This document shows positions 1-8,873 of a DNA stretch of 64,000 bases, in pieces. Source of the DNA: RBG-13-66-14 sp964436465 (GTDB taxonomy: Bacteria > RBG-13-66-14); NCBI GenBank assembly GCA_964436465.1, contig CAYTCV010000003.1:1-64000 (forward strand), in the 5' to 3' direction. The notes beneath the pieces were generated by a model. That model was not told the DNA's origin and did no database searches. It worked only from the letters and a program-made list of their open reading frames with translations. Within the stretch, counting starts at the first letter, position 1; the number at the start of each line of letters is the position of its first letter. Made by a program: the position numbers and the translations under genes.

Positions 1-30
1 CATTGTGCGTGTAAGCTGCGTGACCTCATA

Positions 31-55
31 AAAAGGGCGCCCCGTGGACGCCCTT
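31..55 (-). terminator. Probable intrinsic terminator, second of a tandem pair
   Basis: On the minus strand a GC-rich stem (AAGGGCG paired with CGCCCTT) is followed by a run of five T. It lies about 60 bp beyond the stronger hairpin at 118-143, downstream of the secreted-protein gene that ends at 161, and looks like a back-up terminator. Confidence 0.55.
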
Positions 56-117
56 CGGTTGAGTGGGTCTATCGTTACAGGTCAACACGAAAGCTGTAAT
101 CCGCACAACCTCATGCT

Positions 118-143
118 AAAAGGGCGCCCTTCGGCGCCCTTTT
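118..143 (-). terminator. Intrinsic terminator, perfect 11-bp stem
   Basis: Two perfectly complementary 11-base arms (AAAAGGGCGCC and GGCGCCCTTTT) surround a 4-base loop. On the minus strand the stem closes with TTTT. It sits 18 bp past the stop codon of the gene ending at 161. Confidence 0.85.
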
Positions 144-160
144 GTCGGAAACCAATCGCT

Positions 161-1570
161 TTAGAACGAGGCTTTGACCACGCCCCAGGTCGTTTCCGTA
201 ATATCGGCGTTCGGGAGCAGCGTCGGCTCGGTCACGTCCAGCCAGTAGTGGTATTCGGGGCCGCCGGGGGCGTCGGTGTTGGTGGACTCGGTGTAGCCCC
301 AACCGTCGGTGGCGAAGACCGCGAGCTGGTAGTGGTCGCAAATTTCGTCCTGGCTCGAGTCCTCGCCGTTGGGCCTCGTGTACGGAACGGGAAGGAGGGT
401 GGAGGTGTCTATCGTATAGCTGGTGCTGGTCGTCGTGGCCTGGAACTTGATGCCCTCATCCCAACCCACCACGACGTCGGGGGAGATGAGCCGGTCGGCC
501 TCGCGCAGGTCTTCCCAGAGCTCGACCGAGTAGGCAATCTGCGAGGGTCCGTAGGGGTTGTTCTGGGAGCTGGCGGACCAGGAGAAGGGCCCGTAGGGGT
601 AGCCCTGCTCGACCTCGTAGGCGCCGTCCGAGTCGGGGTCGCTGCCGCCCGGGTCGCCCAGGTTGAAGTTGTCGGGCTGGGTGTACACAAAAATCGCCAG
701 CGCGTCGGCCGCGGACAGGTTCACGTCGTCCATGTAGGAGTATATGAATCCGAGGAGCCCCCGCTTGTCCTCGACGCCGACGGTCGCGCTGCCGCCGTTG
801 TCATGCGCCGTTCCCGGCACCGTAGTGTCCTTGTAGTTGACCTTCATCTCGTAGGAGGTCATGTTGAGGACGACCTGGAGGCTGACCGTGCCGTCCACCA
901 GGTTTTCGTATCCCCGGATGCCCCAGTCGTTCCAGGAGATGACGAAGAGGTTGCCCACCGATTTGTAGTAGCAATGGCTGTTCTCCAGCCTCACCCCGTC
1001 GTCCCAGAAGGGGGCGATGAATCCGTGGGGGTTGTAGAGGGAACCCTCCGCGGGAAGTGGGCGGTTCGCGTAATCGGCGTAGGAGCCGTCGCTGTAGTAC
1101 GCGCTCTCGAAACCGACGAGGAAGTTCGTGCTGACGTACACGTGGCTGTACGTGTCGCCGCTGCCGTACCTCGAGTTGTTGTAGAAATCGAAGCTGCCGG
1201 GCAGGGTCACCGACACCACTTGGTCGTCAGGGCCGCTGAAGTTGATTTCGGTGCCGTCGGAGATGTCGTACCAGGTGTAGGACGGACCGCCGCTCTGGTC
1301 GGGGGCGTTGTCGATGTACACGTAGTACTCGGGGTTTCTCATCGTCTCGAGGCTGCCCGAATCCCAATCGCCGTCGTACCCGAAGCCGAGGTCGTCCCCG
1401 CCCTGCACGTCATCGGGTCGCTCAAGAAAGCGGTCCAGATGCAGACCGAGGAAATCGGGAACCCGCGTCGAAATGCACAGCGTGCTGTCGGCGCTGATGG
1501 AGAAGGGGCTTTCGGCGTGAGCAACGCACACCAACGCCAACAAAGAAAGAACCAGCAGGAGTTTCCGCAT
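161..1570 (-). CDS. Secreted protein of unknown function
   Basis: The 469-residue product begins with a clear signal peptide (MRKLLLVLSLLALVCVAHA), so it is exported. The start is set by a good Shine-Dalgarno (GGAGGAG, 5 nt before ATG). I recognise no domain. The mature part is acidic and rich in Tyr, Trp, Gly, Ser and Asp, as in beta-rich surface proteins; the middle section with FIAPFWDD and VISWNDWG resembles extracellular beta-sandwich modules, but that is only an impression. Unlike three other exported proteins in this window it has no C-terminal PNP/FlgD-like sorting domain. It lies alone, downstream of the deacetylase gene, with a TATAAT box upstream and two terminators downstream, so it is probably monocistronic. 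Confidence 0.75.
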   Translation of the reverse strand: MRKLLLVLSLLALVCVAHAESPFSISADSTLCISTRVPDFLGLHLDRFLERPDDVQGGDDLGFGYDGDWDSGSLETMRNPEYYVYIDNAPDQSGGPSYTWYDISDGTEINFSGPDDQVVSVTLPGSFDFYNNSRYGSGDTYSHVYVSTNFLVGFESAYYSDGSYADYANRPLPAEGSLYNPHGFIAPFWDDGVRLENSHCYYKSVGNLFVISWNDWGIRGYENLVDGTVSLQVVLNMTSYEMKVNYKDTTVPGTAHDNGGSATVGVEDKRGLLGFIYSYMDDVNLSAADALAIFVYTQPDNFNLGDPGGSDPDSDGAYEVEQGYPYGPFSWSASSQNNPYGPSQIAYSVELWEDLREADRLISPDVVVGWDEGIKFQATTTSTSYTIDTSTLLPVPYTRPNGEDSSQDEICDHYQLAVFATDGWGYTESTNTDAPGGPEYHYWLDVTEPTLLPNADITETTWGVVKASF

Positions 1571-1657
1571 GAGTCTCCTCCGTGTATGGCTGAAAGTTAA
1601 TCCTTATAAGTGCGCAGGAGAGTTGCCCTCTGCACCGTAAGGGTGTGTTGAATAGCT

Positions 1658-1663
1658 ATTATA
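1658..1663 (-). promoter_or_regulatory. Possible -10 element (TATAAT)
   Basis: A perfect minus-strand TATAAT lies about 88 bp upstream of the secreted-protein start at 1570. No acceptable -35 hexamer is found 16-18 bp upstream; a TTGACA exists but 31 bp away. The assignment rests on the -10 box and position only. Confidence 0.3.
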
Positions 1664-1729
1664 CCTTGGAAACCTTACCATGGCCCCCGAGACCTGTCAA
1701 GGGATTTCCGGCTTCGTCGGAGCATTTAT

Positions 1730-2629
1730 TCAACCGTGTCTGGAACACCGTCCTTTCTGCGTCGAGGCGGTCAGGAGGGTGAAGCGGTTGATGATTCGGT
1801 TGTTCAGGTCCTCGGCCCAGTAACGTCCCGGCGAGCGCAGGCCCAACCTGACCGCCAGGGCGCCGACGCCGTCGGTTGCGTACATGCCCGTCCGGGCCAC
1901 GGCCAGGGGATTCCGGCGGCTCCATCCCGGCCTCGACGTCACGGCGATTCCGTAAGTGTAACCGGCTTCTCGGAGAGCGGCCGTCACCCGGGCGTCGAAG
2001 CGGCCGAAGGGATAACAGAAGGCCTCCGGAACCCGGCCCAGTTCAACGGAGAGCGCCGCCCGGGATTCGCGGAGCTCCCGTTCCAACTCATCGTCGCGCA
2101 GGGCGGTGAGGTCCCGGTGGGTAACGCCGTGGCTTCCGAACCGGACTCCACCGTCGGCGGCCATCTCCCGCGCCTGGTCCCAACTCAGGTGGTGGAAGGC
2201 GCCGCGGGCCAGGGGCTGGTCCCAGTCGTTGGGCCGCCCCATGTAACCGGTCACCAGAAAAACGGTGGCCGGCAGCCCCAACTCCCGCAACACGGGCCAC
2301 GCCCCCGTGTACACCGATTCGTACCCGTCGTCGAAGGTCAGCACCACCCCCCGCCCCGGGTCGCCGCCGTGTCCGAGGGCGTCCAGGTAATCCGTGAGGT
2401 GGAGGACCGGGCGCCCCGAGGAACGGATAAATTCCATCTGCCGTCGGAAGGCTCTCACGGTGAGCCAGGTTCCACCGAGCTCGGGACGGTTCTGCACCTT
2501 GTGGTAGGTCAGGATGACGACCGGCTCCGGGCGCACCGTTCCGTAGCGCCTGCGGTGGTAAAGACGCAGAAAAAAGACGAGAAGCAGGAGCCCCGCCCCG
2601 AAGGAGAGGAGAAGCCATTCCGGGTTCAT
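1730..2629 (-). CDS. Membrane-anchored polysaccharide deacetylase (NodB domain)
   Basis: The product has an N-terminal membrane anchor (about residues 5-22) followed by a NodB homology domain of the carbohydrate esterase 4 family. Family hallmarks are visible: the HKV segment, the metal/base motif TFDDGY, the zinc-binding SHGVTHRDL and the YPFGRFD segment. Such enzymes remove N-acetyl groups from cell-wall or exopolysaccharide sugars; the substrate here is unknown. The ATG at 2629 overlaps the stop of the upstream GH57 gene (TGATG), indicating translational coupling; an in-frame GTG at 2632 is an alternative start. It is the last gene of the kinase-GH57-deacetylase run. Confidence 0.85.
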   Translation of the reverse strand: MNPEWLLLSFGAGLLLLVFFLRLYHRRRYGTVRPEPVVILTYHKVQNRPELGGTWLTVRAFRRQMEFIRSSGRPVLHLTDYLDALGHGGDPGRGVVLTFDDGYESVYTGAWPVLRELGLPATVFLVTGYMGRPNDWDQPLARGAFHHLSWDQAREMAADGGVRFGSHGVTHRDLTALRDDELERELRESRAALSVELGRVPEAFCYPFGRFDARVTAALREAGYTYGIAVTSRPGWSRRNPLAVARTGMYATDGVGALAVRLGLRSPGRYWAEDLNNRIINRFTLLTASTQKGRCSRHG

Positions 2630-4743
2630 CACGGCCCACCGCCGCCCGACAGGGTGAAGCGTGCCCCCACCCGTTTCTCCTCACCCGGCGCCAACCGCAC
2701 CGACCAGGCCCAGGCGAGCTGCAGCCCCTGCCAGCTCCTCTTTATCCCCGCCTCGGTGCCCTCGACGGTGATTACGGGGGATGACCCAAGGTCCGCGGCC
2801 GGCTCGGCCTCGCTTTTTACGACGAGGCCCGCCCGACGGTCGGTCAGCGACCAGGAGGCTACGGACCCGCGCCTGTCTCGCCGGGTGATTTTATACGGAA
2901 CCGGCCCCGGACATCCGGCGCAACGCAGGGTCAAATCGAGGTCGCGGGGGCCGCTGGGCGGCGAGGGGGAGGAATCCAGCGCCAGGGTCAATGCCATCGG
3001 CTTGGGTCCGGGATTGACGACGTCTATCGAGCAGCTCCACCCGCCCCGCACAAAGGAATATAAGAGCTCGACCTCGACCCTTCTCCGCCCGAAGGGAACC
3101 GACCCGGAGTAGCGGACCCGGGAGCCCCGCACCTCGGGACCCGCGAGCTCGGGGAAAACGGCCTCCCCCCTGCCGGTCAACAGGCGCTCCCCGGCCGCTT
3201 TTCCCGGCATGACGACCAGCCGGCAGAATCCGCGCCGGGCCCGGTCCACGGTGAAGCCGCGCTCACCGCCCCGGTGGTACGGCTCGGCGATGCGGGTGAA
3301 TCCCCCGGCCAGACCGGCGGGCGGCTCCTTGGACAGCCAGTCCAGCACCGCCCCCCCGTGGTCCAGTACCATCATCTGAGTCGGGTCGGAAACGACCACC
3401 CCGGGCCGACCGAGCCTCTCGTAGTCGCACTCGACCACTCGACGGCGGGTGCCGCGGTCCAGCCGGGCCAGCACCCCGGCCAGGCAGCGGTAGCAGTGGT
3501 GGCGGAGGAAGTGATAGTACACCCCCCCGAAGAGGCCGTGCCAGTAAACGTCGTTCACGGCGGCGGCGTCCAGGAGGTCCAGCAGGCGGTCCGCCTCGGC
3601 GGGCGGCAGCGGAGAAGCGGCGGGACCTGGAAGTACCCCCCAACATGCGGCGGCCCGCCGGTCGCGGGGGTGGGGGTAGGCCAGGTGCAGGCGACCGGCC
3701 GTGGGGTACTTCACCAGGAAGTTGCGCCAGTGGGTCCCCCGGGCGAACCGTTCCACTTCCTGCCGGAGCTCGGGCGCCAGGCCGGCTTTTTTCAGCCGCC
3801 CGGGAAGCGATTCCAGCCGGGACCGGGCCTCGGTGGGGAGCGCCCAGACCTCCATCCGGTCGTAGGAGGCCGTGGGGAGGTAGACGAGGCGGCGCGGCGG
3901 CTCCAGCTCGAGAATATCCGACAGGAGCGCCGTTTCGAGCCAGGACGGGGAGCGGAGTCCATCCAGGAAACGGGCCATCCACCCGTCGCGGTAGCACAGG
4001 TCGTAGGTCGTGCCCCGGCGGGCGGGCCAGAGGCCCATCTTCTCCGCGTCGCTCATCACGACCGCCACGGCGCGTTCTCCGGGGCCGTCCGGTCGGCACC
4101 CCTTTAAATATTCCACGGTCCGCTCCGGCTTCTCCCAGGGGATGAGATACCGGATGGACTCGTCGATGGGGAAGACCGCTAAAACCTCCCCGTCGTGCTC
4201 CGTGGAGAAGAGGGCGTGCGCCTCCTCCCGTCGCCAGCCTAAATCGAGGAAGTGCCGGTCGTCCAGCAGCGTGTAGCGATAACCCGCCCGGGCCAGGTCG
4301 GCGGCCAGTTCCGGTTCCCACACCCGCTCGGCCAGCCAGGCGCCCCGGGGAGGGCGCCCGAAAAGCTCCTCCACGCGGTCGGCCAACCGGGTGAGCTGCC
4401 GGCGGCGGTCACCGGCGGGAATCATGGGCAGAATCGGCTCGTAGTAACCGCCACCCAGAACCTCCAGCCGACCGTCGGCGACGAGCGAGCGCAGAAGCTC
4501 GATGAAATCCGGCCGGTTCTCCGTCAACCAATCCAGGAGCGCCCCGGAGATGTGGAGGTTGAACCTCAACCCGCTGGCCGAGAGCGCCCCGACGAGCGGC
4601 GAGTAGCTCCGCTCGAAGGCGTGCTCGAAGGTCCCGGGAAAATTTCCGGCGGGCTGGTGCAGGTGAAAGAGGACCGGCACGAAAAGCCGGCCCTGGGGAA
4701 ACGCCGGGGACGAAGCGCGGGAGGCTCTCGGGGGGGTGGGCAT
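2629..4743 (-). CDS. GH57 family 4-alpha-glucanotransferase/alpha-amylase
   Basis: The 704-residue product has the layout of the Thermococcus 4-alpha-glucanotransferase type: a GH57 catalytic (beta/alpha)7 barrel, then DUF1925- and DUF1926-like beta domains. Visible motifs are FHLHQP near the N terminus, WLAERVWEPEL with the probable nucleophile Glu139, and MSDAEKMG with the probable acid/base Asp232. No signal peptide is seen, so it should act on cytoplasmic glycogen or maltodextrin. I place the start at the ATG at 4743, which overlaps the kinase stop (TGATG); the open frame extends further upstream but only inside the kinase gene in another frame. A second, different GH57 gene lies at 25388-27328. 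Confidence 0.9.
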   Translation of the reverse strand: MPTPPRASRASSPAFPQGRLFVPVLFHLHQPAGNFPGTFEHAFERSYSPLVGALSASGLRFNLHISGALLDWLTENRPDFIELLRSLVADGRLEVLGGGYYEPILPMIPAGDRRRQLTRLADRVEELFGRPPRGAWLAERVWEPELAADLARAGYRYTLLDDRHFLDLGWRREEAHALFSTEHDGEVLAVFPIDESIRYLIPWEKPERTVEYLKGCRPDGPGERAVAVVMSDAEKMGLWPARRGTTYDLCYRDGWMARFLDGLRSPSWLETALLSDILELEPPRRLVYLPTASYDRMEVWALPTEARSRLESLPGRLKKAGLAPELRQEVERFARGTHWRNFLVKYPTAGRLHLAYPHPRDRRAAACWGVLPGPAASPLPPAEADRLLDLLDAAAVNDVYWHGLFGGVYYHFLRHHCYRCLAGVLARLDRGTRRRVVECDYERLGRPGVVVSDPTQMMVLDHGGAVLDWLSKEPPAGLAGGFTRIAEPYHRGGERGFTVDRARRGFCRLVVMPGKAAGERLLTGRGEAVFPELAGPEVRGSRVRYSGSVPFGRRRVEVELLYSFVRGGWSCSIDVVNPGPKPMALTLALDSSPSPPSGPRDLDLTLRCAGCPGPVPYKITRRDRRGSVASWSLTDRRAGLVVKSEAEPAADLGSSPVITVEGTEAGIKRSWQGLQLAWAWSVRLAPGEEKRVGARFTLSGGGGP

Positions 4744-7700
4744 CAGACGGTACCGCCCGGGGGTTCCGGGGGTCTTACGACTTCGAAGGCGGACGCGCCG
4801 GGACGCTCGACTATGACGATGCGCTTCGGCAGCGTGAAGATGAAGCGGCTGCCCTCGCCGAGCTCCGACTCCACCCAGATGCGGCCGTGGTGGCGCTCGA
4901 TGATGGCCCGGGTCACAGCCAGGCCCAGGCCCGTTCCACCGTAGTGGCGGGTGAGCGTCGAGTCCACCTGGTACAGGCGCTCGAAGATGCGCTCGAACTC
5001 CACCTCGGGGATGCCTATGCCGGTGTCGGCGACCGTGAAACGGTAGTGGTCCTCGGTCTCCGTGCAGGAGATGGTCACCGTACCCTCGCCGATGGTGAAC
5101 TTGTTGGCGTTCGAGAGGAGATGGGTGAAAATGGCCCGTATTTTCGGAAGGTCGACGTCGAGGATGATGGGCTGCTTGGGAAGCTCCAGTACCAGCGTCA
5201 TTCGCGGGGTGTCTATGTACTTCGACTGGTCGACGAAGAACTCCTCCAGCATCTTGGTCAGGTTGGCGGTGGTGAGGTCCGGGGTGTACTGGCCGGTTTC
5301 GATTTTCAACAGGTCCAGGAGCTCGACGATGAGATGGCTCAGGTGGTCGGATTTCTCGATGATGGTTTCCAGGATGTCCTGCTGCTTTTCGTTGATTTCG
5401 CCGATGACGCGGCCGGCCATGAGCTGGGCGTAGCCTTTGATGACGGTGACCGGCGTGTTGAGCTCGTGGGAGACCATGGAGACGAAGTCGGACTTCATCT
5501 TGTCCACCTTCAGGAGCTCCTCGTTGGCCAGGGCGAGAGCCAGGGCGCGCTCGCGCAGCTCCTGGTACAGGTTGATGTTGTGGATTGCCTGGGAGAGCTG
5601 GTCGGCGACCGTCTCCAGGGCGGATATATCCGCCGGGTCGAAGGCCTCGTCTTGAGTCGTTTCGAGGTCCAGCACCCCCTTGACCTCCCCCTCGACGAGG
5701 AGGGGAATCGCAAGTTCCGCCCCGATTTCGAAGATGCCGGCGGGCATGATGTAGTGGGGGTCCTTCGAGGTATCGGGGACGTAGCGGGTGACGCCCGACC
5801 GGGCCGTCCAACCCACGACGCCCTCGGTGAGGGGAACCCGGTATCCCCGGCCGACCAGTACGTCGAAGATGCCCGATTGGGCCTCCAGGATGAGCTCGTC
5901 CGCCTCGGAGTCCAACATGAAAAGGGCGACGTTGTCGTAGCCCAGGGACGCCTGGATGGCGTTCACGGTTTCACGGAACAGGGGTTCCAGGTCGAAAGAG
6001 GACAGCGCCAGCCGGCCGAGGGTGTTGATGATTTTGAGCTGTTCCTGTCGCCGCAGGAGCTCGCGCTCGGCCTCCTTCGCCGCGGTGATGTCGCGCAGGG
6101 ACCCCTGGTAGCGAATGTAACCCCCATCCAGCGCCAGGTCGAGGTCCGTCTTGGGGTCCATTACATCCCGCAGCTCGCCGGTGCCGGTGTCGTGGATGTA
6201 TGAAAATCCCAGCTCCTCGCCGGTCATGTGGCGGGGGAAGGCCTTGGCCTCGACGCTCATGGCGACGACGCGCGAGGGTTTTATGCCCACGCGCGATTGC
6301 AGGTGGAACTCCAACTCCTGACGGCCCAAACCAGAGCGCACCCTCTCGAAGGCGCGGTTCACCGCGGCCCGCCAGTCGGGCATCACGAGGTCCAGGAAGC
6401 TCGTTCCGACGAAGTCCCCGCCCGGCTCGCCCACCAGGTTGGAGAACTGGCGGTTGAAGGCCCTGACCTCCAGCTCCTCGTCGAGAACGAAAAGCGCGTC
6501 GGTGGCGTCCCGGAAGAGATTGCGGTAATCGTTCTGCGACCGCTCCAGCTCCCACCGCAGCTTGGACGTCGTTATGGCCTGGGCCGCCAGGTAGGCGAAG
6601 GATTCCAGCGGCTGAATCGTCGCCTCGGTGGGCGCGAGCCCGTCCCGGGGGTCGTCCAGCGATATGATTCCCAGCATCCCCATGGGCCCTTCGAGCGGTA
6701 CGAAGAAGAAATCGTTGGGGTCCCAGTCTATGAACTCTTCCCGCGTGCGGGTCGAGGTCAATCCCTGCTCGCCGATGGTCCCCTGGACCAGTTCCGCCGG
6801 CAGGTAGTACGAGTGGCTGATTTTATTGGCGTTCGCCTTTATCCGCTCCACGTCCGCCAGGCTGAACGGCCGCCTCGACTGTAGCTCTTCAATCTCCTCC
6901 CGGGTCAGCTTCGAAAACGCCACCCGCCTCATCCCATCCCCCTCGACGAGGGACAGAACCGCCCGCGAGAACGTGGAGTAAGTGGTGAGCGCGTCCACGA
7001 TGGTCTGACCGATTATGTAAAAATTCTTCTGGAGTACGATTTCGGCGCCGATGCGCGAGAAGGCCCTCAACCGCCCGTAGGCCTGGTCCAGCTCCTCGAG
7101 CGTCTTCTTCTGGTGCTCGATGTCGCGCGCGCCCTGAATCGCCTGGGCGAGGTTTGCGGAGAACGTTTCGTAAAGCTCCAGGGGAATCCCTCCCCTGGAC
7201 GGAAGGAACACCGCCACTCCCTCGAAGTGGTCCTTCGATACCAGGGGGGAGACGATGAGCTCCGCGATTCCGACCCCCTTGGCCGCCTTTAGGGCTTCGT
7301 CCCACAGGGACCTGAATTCGCCTAGAGTCAGCGTATCCCCACCGTTCTCACCGGCTTCCCGGTTCTCGTGACCCAGACGCAGTGAACACCCCGTCGTCTT
7401 CAACCTCTCCACGACATCGTCCATCACCCGGGGGAGCAATTCGGCGGGGAAGAGGGGATTGACGCGGGACTCGGCGCCCTTGCCGCCCGCGCCTTTCCGT
7501 CGGCTCAAGGCCCGCTCGAACTCATCCGAGAAGTGGCTCGTCAGCAGGCGGTACGCCGCATCCCCCGTAGGCCGAGCCTCTCCGACCGGGGCGAGAACCT
7601 GCAGGCCTACCAGCCCCAGGGCCTCGGATATCTTCCCGGCGAGGAGGTCCAGGAGCTGCGTAAGTTCCAGCTCCCGGGTGAGGGCCTGGCTTATCTCCCG

Positions 7701-8774
7701 GATATTCGCCAGACCGACCATCTCCAGCTCACGCGCCTCGCGGTCGCCCTCCTCCCGCTCCTGTTTCAGGCGGATGAGATTGTGGCGCCAGTAGAGGATA
7801 CCGCCCGCCACCAGGATGAGGAAAAATCCGATGAACGCGAACAGGTACCGGCTCTGGGCGATTCTCGCCGGCGCGATGACCTCTTCGGTGTCTTTGAGGC
7901 TCAGAAGCTCGAAGCGGTGACCGCCGAGCTCGAAGGGGTGCAGGACGCCCACCGCTTCCCGATGCGTGTCGGCCAGGGTCAGCCGGACGAGACCACCGTA
8001 ACCGTGGGTCACGAAGAGGGAGAAGAGCGCCGACCGCAGCTCCTCAGCGTCCGCAATGCCGCCCGTGTTTCCCCCGGGCGCCGCGTTCCGGACCGCCGCC
8101 CCGGCGGGCTGAACCAGAACGCTTTTCCAGCTCGGTGACCGGTCGGGACCCTGGAGGACGGCACCCGATTCGTCGAGGACGTAACAGGTCGCCCCCGAGT
8201 GGATGACTCCGGAGAGATATCCGCCCTCGTTCCGCCCCGCGGAGAAGGCGCGCGAGAGGTTCAGATAGCCGACGATTCGACCCCGAACGAGCCCGGTGCG
8301 CACCGGGGTGCTGACGGACACGATGCAACCCTGGTCGGTGATTCGGGGCACGGACACGCACACCCCGTCGTTCGACTCCGCCTGGGCCCGGTCGTGCTGT
8401 GGCAGGGGAGGGGCGGTTGAACCGGGCGGGTAGACGATGGCGGAGGCGCCGGACTCGTCGTAGAAGGCGATGTGGAGGAAGCTCTTGGAGCCGTGCAACT
8501 GGGAATGCTCATAAACGGCCGCCATGCCCGCGCGGAGCTCGGCCGGCCCCCGCGCGACCTCGGGATGGGCCAGAATCAAGATGGAATTGGAGAGGTCGTT
8601 GAAGGCCTCGGTGATGCCAAACGCCGCCGAGCGCAGAAGGTCCTCCTGCTCCACGGCGAAATTAAGCACCGCCTCCCTCCCGGCCCCGATATCGAACAAC
8701 AGGGTCATGGTGGTCAGCGCGACCAGAAGCAGCGGGAGGGCAACCCAGCTGAACTTGAAGAGCTTTCTCCGCAT
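4743..8774 (-). CDS. Large membrane sensor histidine kinase (Cache-like/GAF/PAS/HisKA/HATPase)
   Basis: This 1343-residue protein has a first membrane segment at about residues 9-27, an extracytoplasmic sensor region (probably Cache-like) and a second membrane segment at about 310-332. Cytoplasmic GAF-like regions follow between about 350 and 750, then a PAS region from about 750, an S-box before about 905 and a GAF domain at about 930-1070. The transmitter ends the chain: the H box (SHELNTPV) near residue 1104 and an HATPase domain with N, DTGIGIP and GGTGLGLA motifs. No response regulator is adjacent, so the partner is unknown. Being fused by overlap to GH57 and deacetylase genes suggests sensing tied to carbohydrate or envelope state; that is inference. 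Confidence 0.9.
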   Translation of the reverse strand: MRRKLFKFSWVALPLLLVALTTMTLLFDIGAGREAVLNFAVEQEDLLRSAAFGITEAFNDLSNSILILAHPEVARGPAELRAGMAAVYEHSQLHGSKSFLHIAFYDESGASAIVYPPGSTAPPLPQHDRAQAESNDGVCVSVPRITDQGCIVSVSTPVRTGLVRGRIVGYLNLSRAFSAGRNEGGYLSGVIHSGATCYVLDESGAVLQGPDRSPSWKSVLVQPAGAAVRNAAPGGNTGGIADAEELRSALFSLFVTHGYGGLVRLTLADTHREAVGVLHPFELGGHRFELLSLKDTEEVIAPARIAQSRYLFAFIGFFLILVAGGILYWRHNLIRLKQEREEGDREARELEMVGLANIREISQALTRELELTQLLDLLAGKISEALGLVGLQVLAPVGEARPTGDAAYRLLTSHFSDEFERALSRRKGAGGKGAESRVNPLFPAELLPRVMDDVVERLKTTGCSLRLGHENREAGENGGDTLTLGEFRSLWDEALKAAKGVGIAELIVSPLVSKDHFEGVAVFLPSRGGIPLELYETFSANLAQAIQGARDIEHQKKTLEELDQAYGRLRAFSRIGAEIVLQKNFYIIGQTIVDALTTYSTFSRAVLSLVEGDGMRRVAFSKLTREEIEELQSRRPFSLADVERIKANANKISHSYYLPAELVQGTIGEQGLTSTRTREEFIDWDPNDFFFVPLEGPMGMLGIISLDDPRDGLAPTEATIQPLESFAYLAAQAITTSKLRWELERSQNDYRNLFRDATDALFVLDEELEVRAFNRQFSNLVGEPGGDFVGTSFLDLVMPDWRAAVNRAFERVRSGLGRQELEFHLQSRVGIKPSRVVAMSVEAKAFPRHMTGEELGFSYIHDTGTGELRDVMDPKTDLDLALDGGYIRYQGSLRDITAAKEAERELLRRQEQLKIINTLGRLALSSFDLEPLFRETVNAIQASLGYDNVALFMLDSEADELILEAQSGIFDVLVGRGYRVPLTEGVVGWTARSGVTRYVPDTSKDPHYIMPAGIFEIGAELAIPLLVEGEVKGVLDLETTQDEAFDPADISALETVADQLSQAIHNINLYQELRERALALALANEELLKVDKMKSDFVSMVSHELNTPVTVIKGYAQLMAGRVIGEINEKQQDILETIIEKSDHLSHLIVELLDLLKIETGQYTPDLTTANLTKMLEEFFVDQSKYIDTPRMTLVLELPKQPIILDVDLPKIRAIFTHLLSNANKFTIGEGTVTISCTETEDHYRFTVADTGIGIPEVEFERIFERLYQVDSTLTRHYGGTGLGLAVTRAIIERHHGRIWVESELGEGSRFIFTLPKRIVIVERPGASAFEVVRPPEPPGGTV

Positions 8775-8808
8775 GTGGTTAACCGGGCGCAGTTTAGAAC
8801 GAGAGCCA

Positions 8809-8817
8809 ATGATACCA
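8809..8817 (-). promoter_or_regulatory. Extended -10 promoter element before the sensor kinase
   Basis: The minus strand reads TGGTATCAT, an extended -10 (TGn plus a 5/6 TATAAT match), 35 bp upstream of the kinase ATG. No good -35 is seen. The same TGn arrangement occurs before several other operons here. Confidence 0.45.
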
Positions 8818-8873
8818 CAACCCGCGATGACGCGGCCGCGCTCCTGTATCAGCGCAACCTCGGTTTCCCGCCC

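Noticed and set aside
44..1600. Long plus-strand open frame opposite the secreted-protein gene
   Set aside because: High GC depletes stop codons in antisense frames; the frame has no signal peptide, domain or ribosome site, while the minus strand has all of these. The same holds for the long antisense frames opposite most genes, for example opposite the glycosyltransferases and the mutase cluster.
1695..1700. TTGACA as -35 box for the TATAAT at 1658
   Set aside because: The spacer of 31 bp is far outside the functional range.
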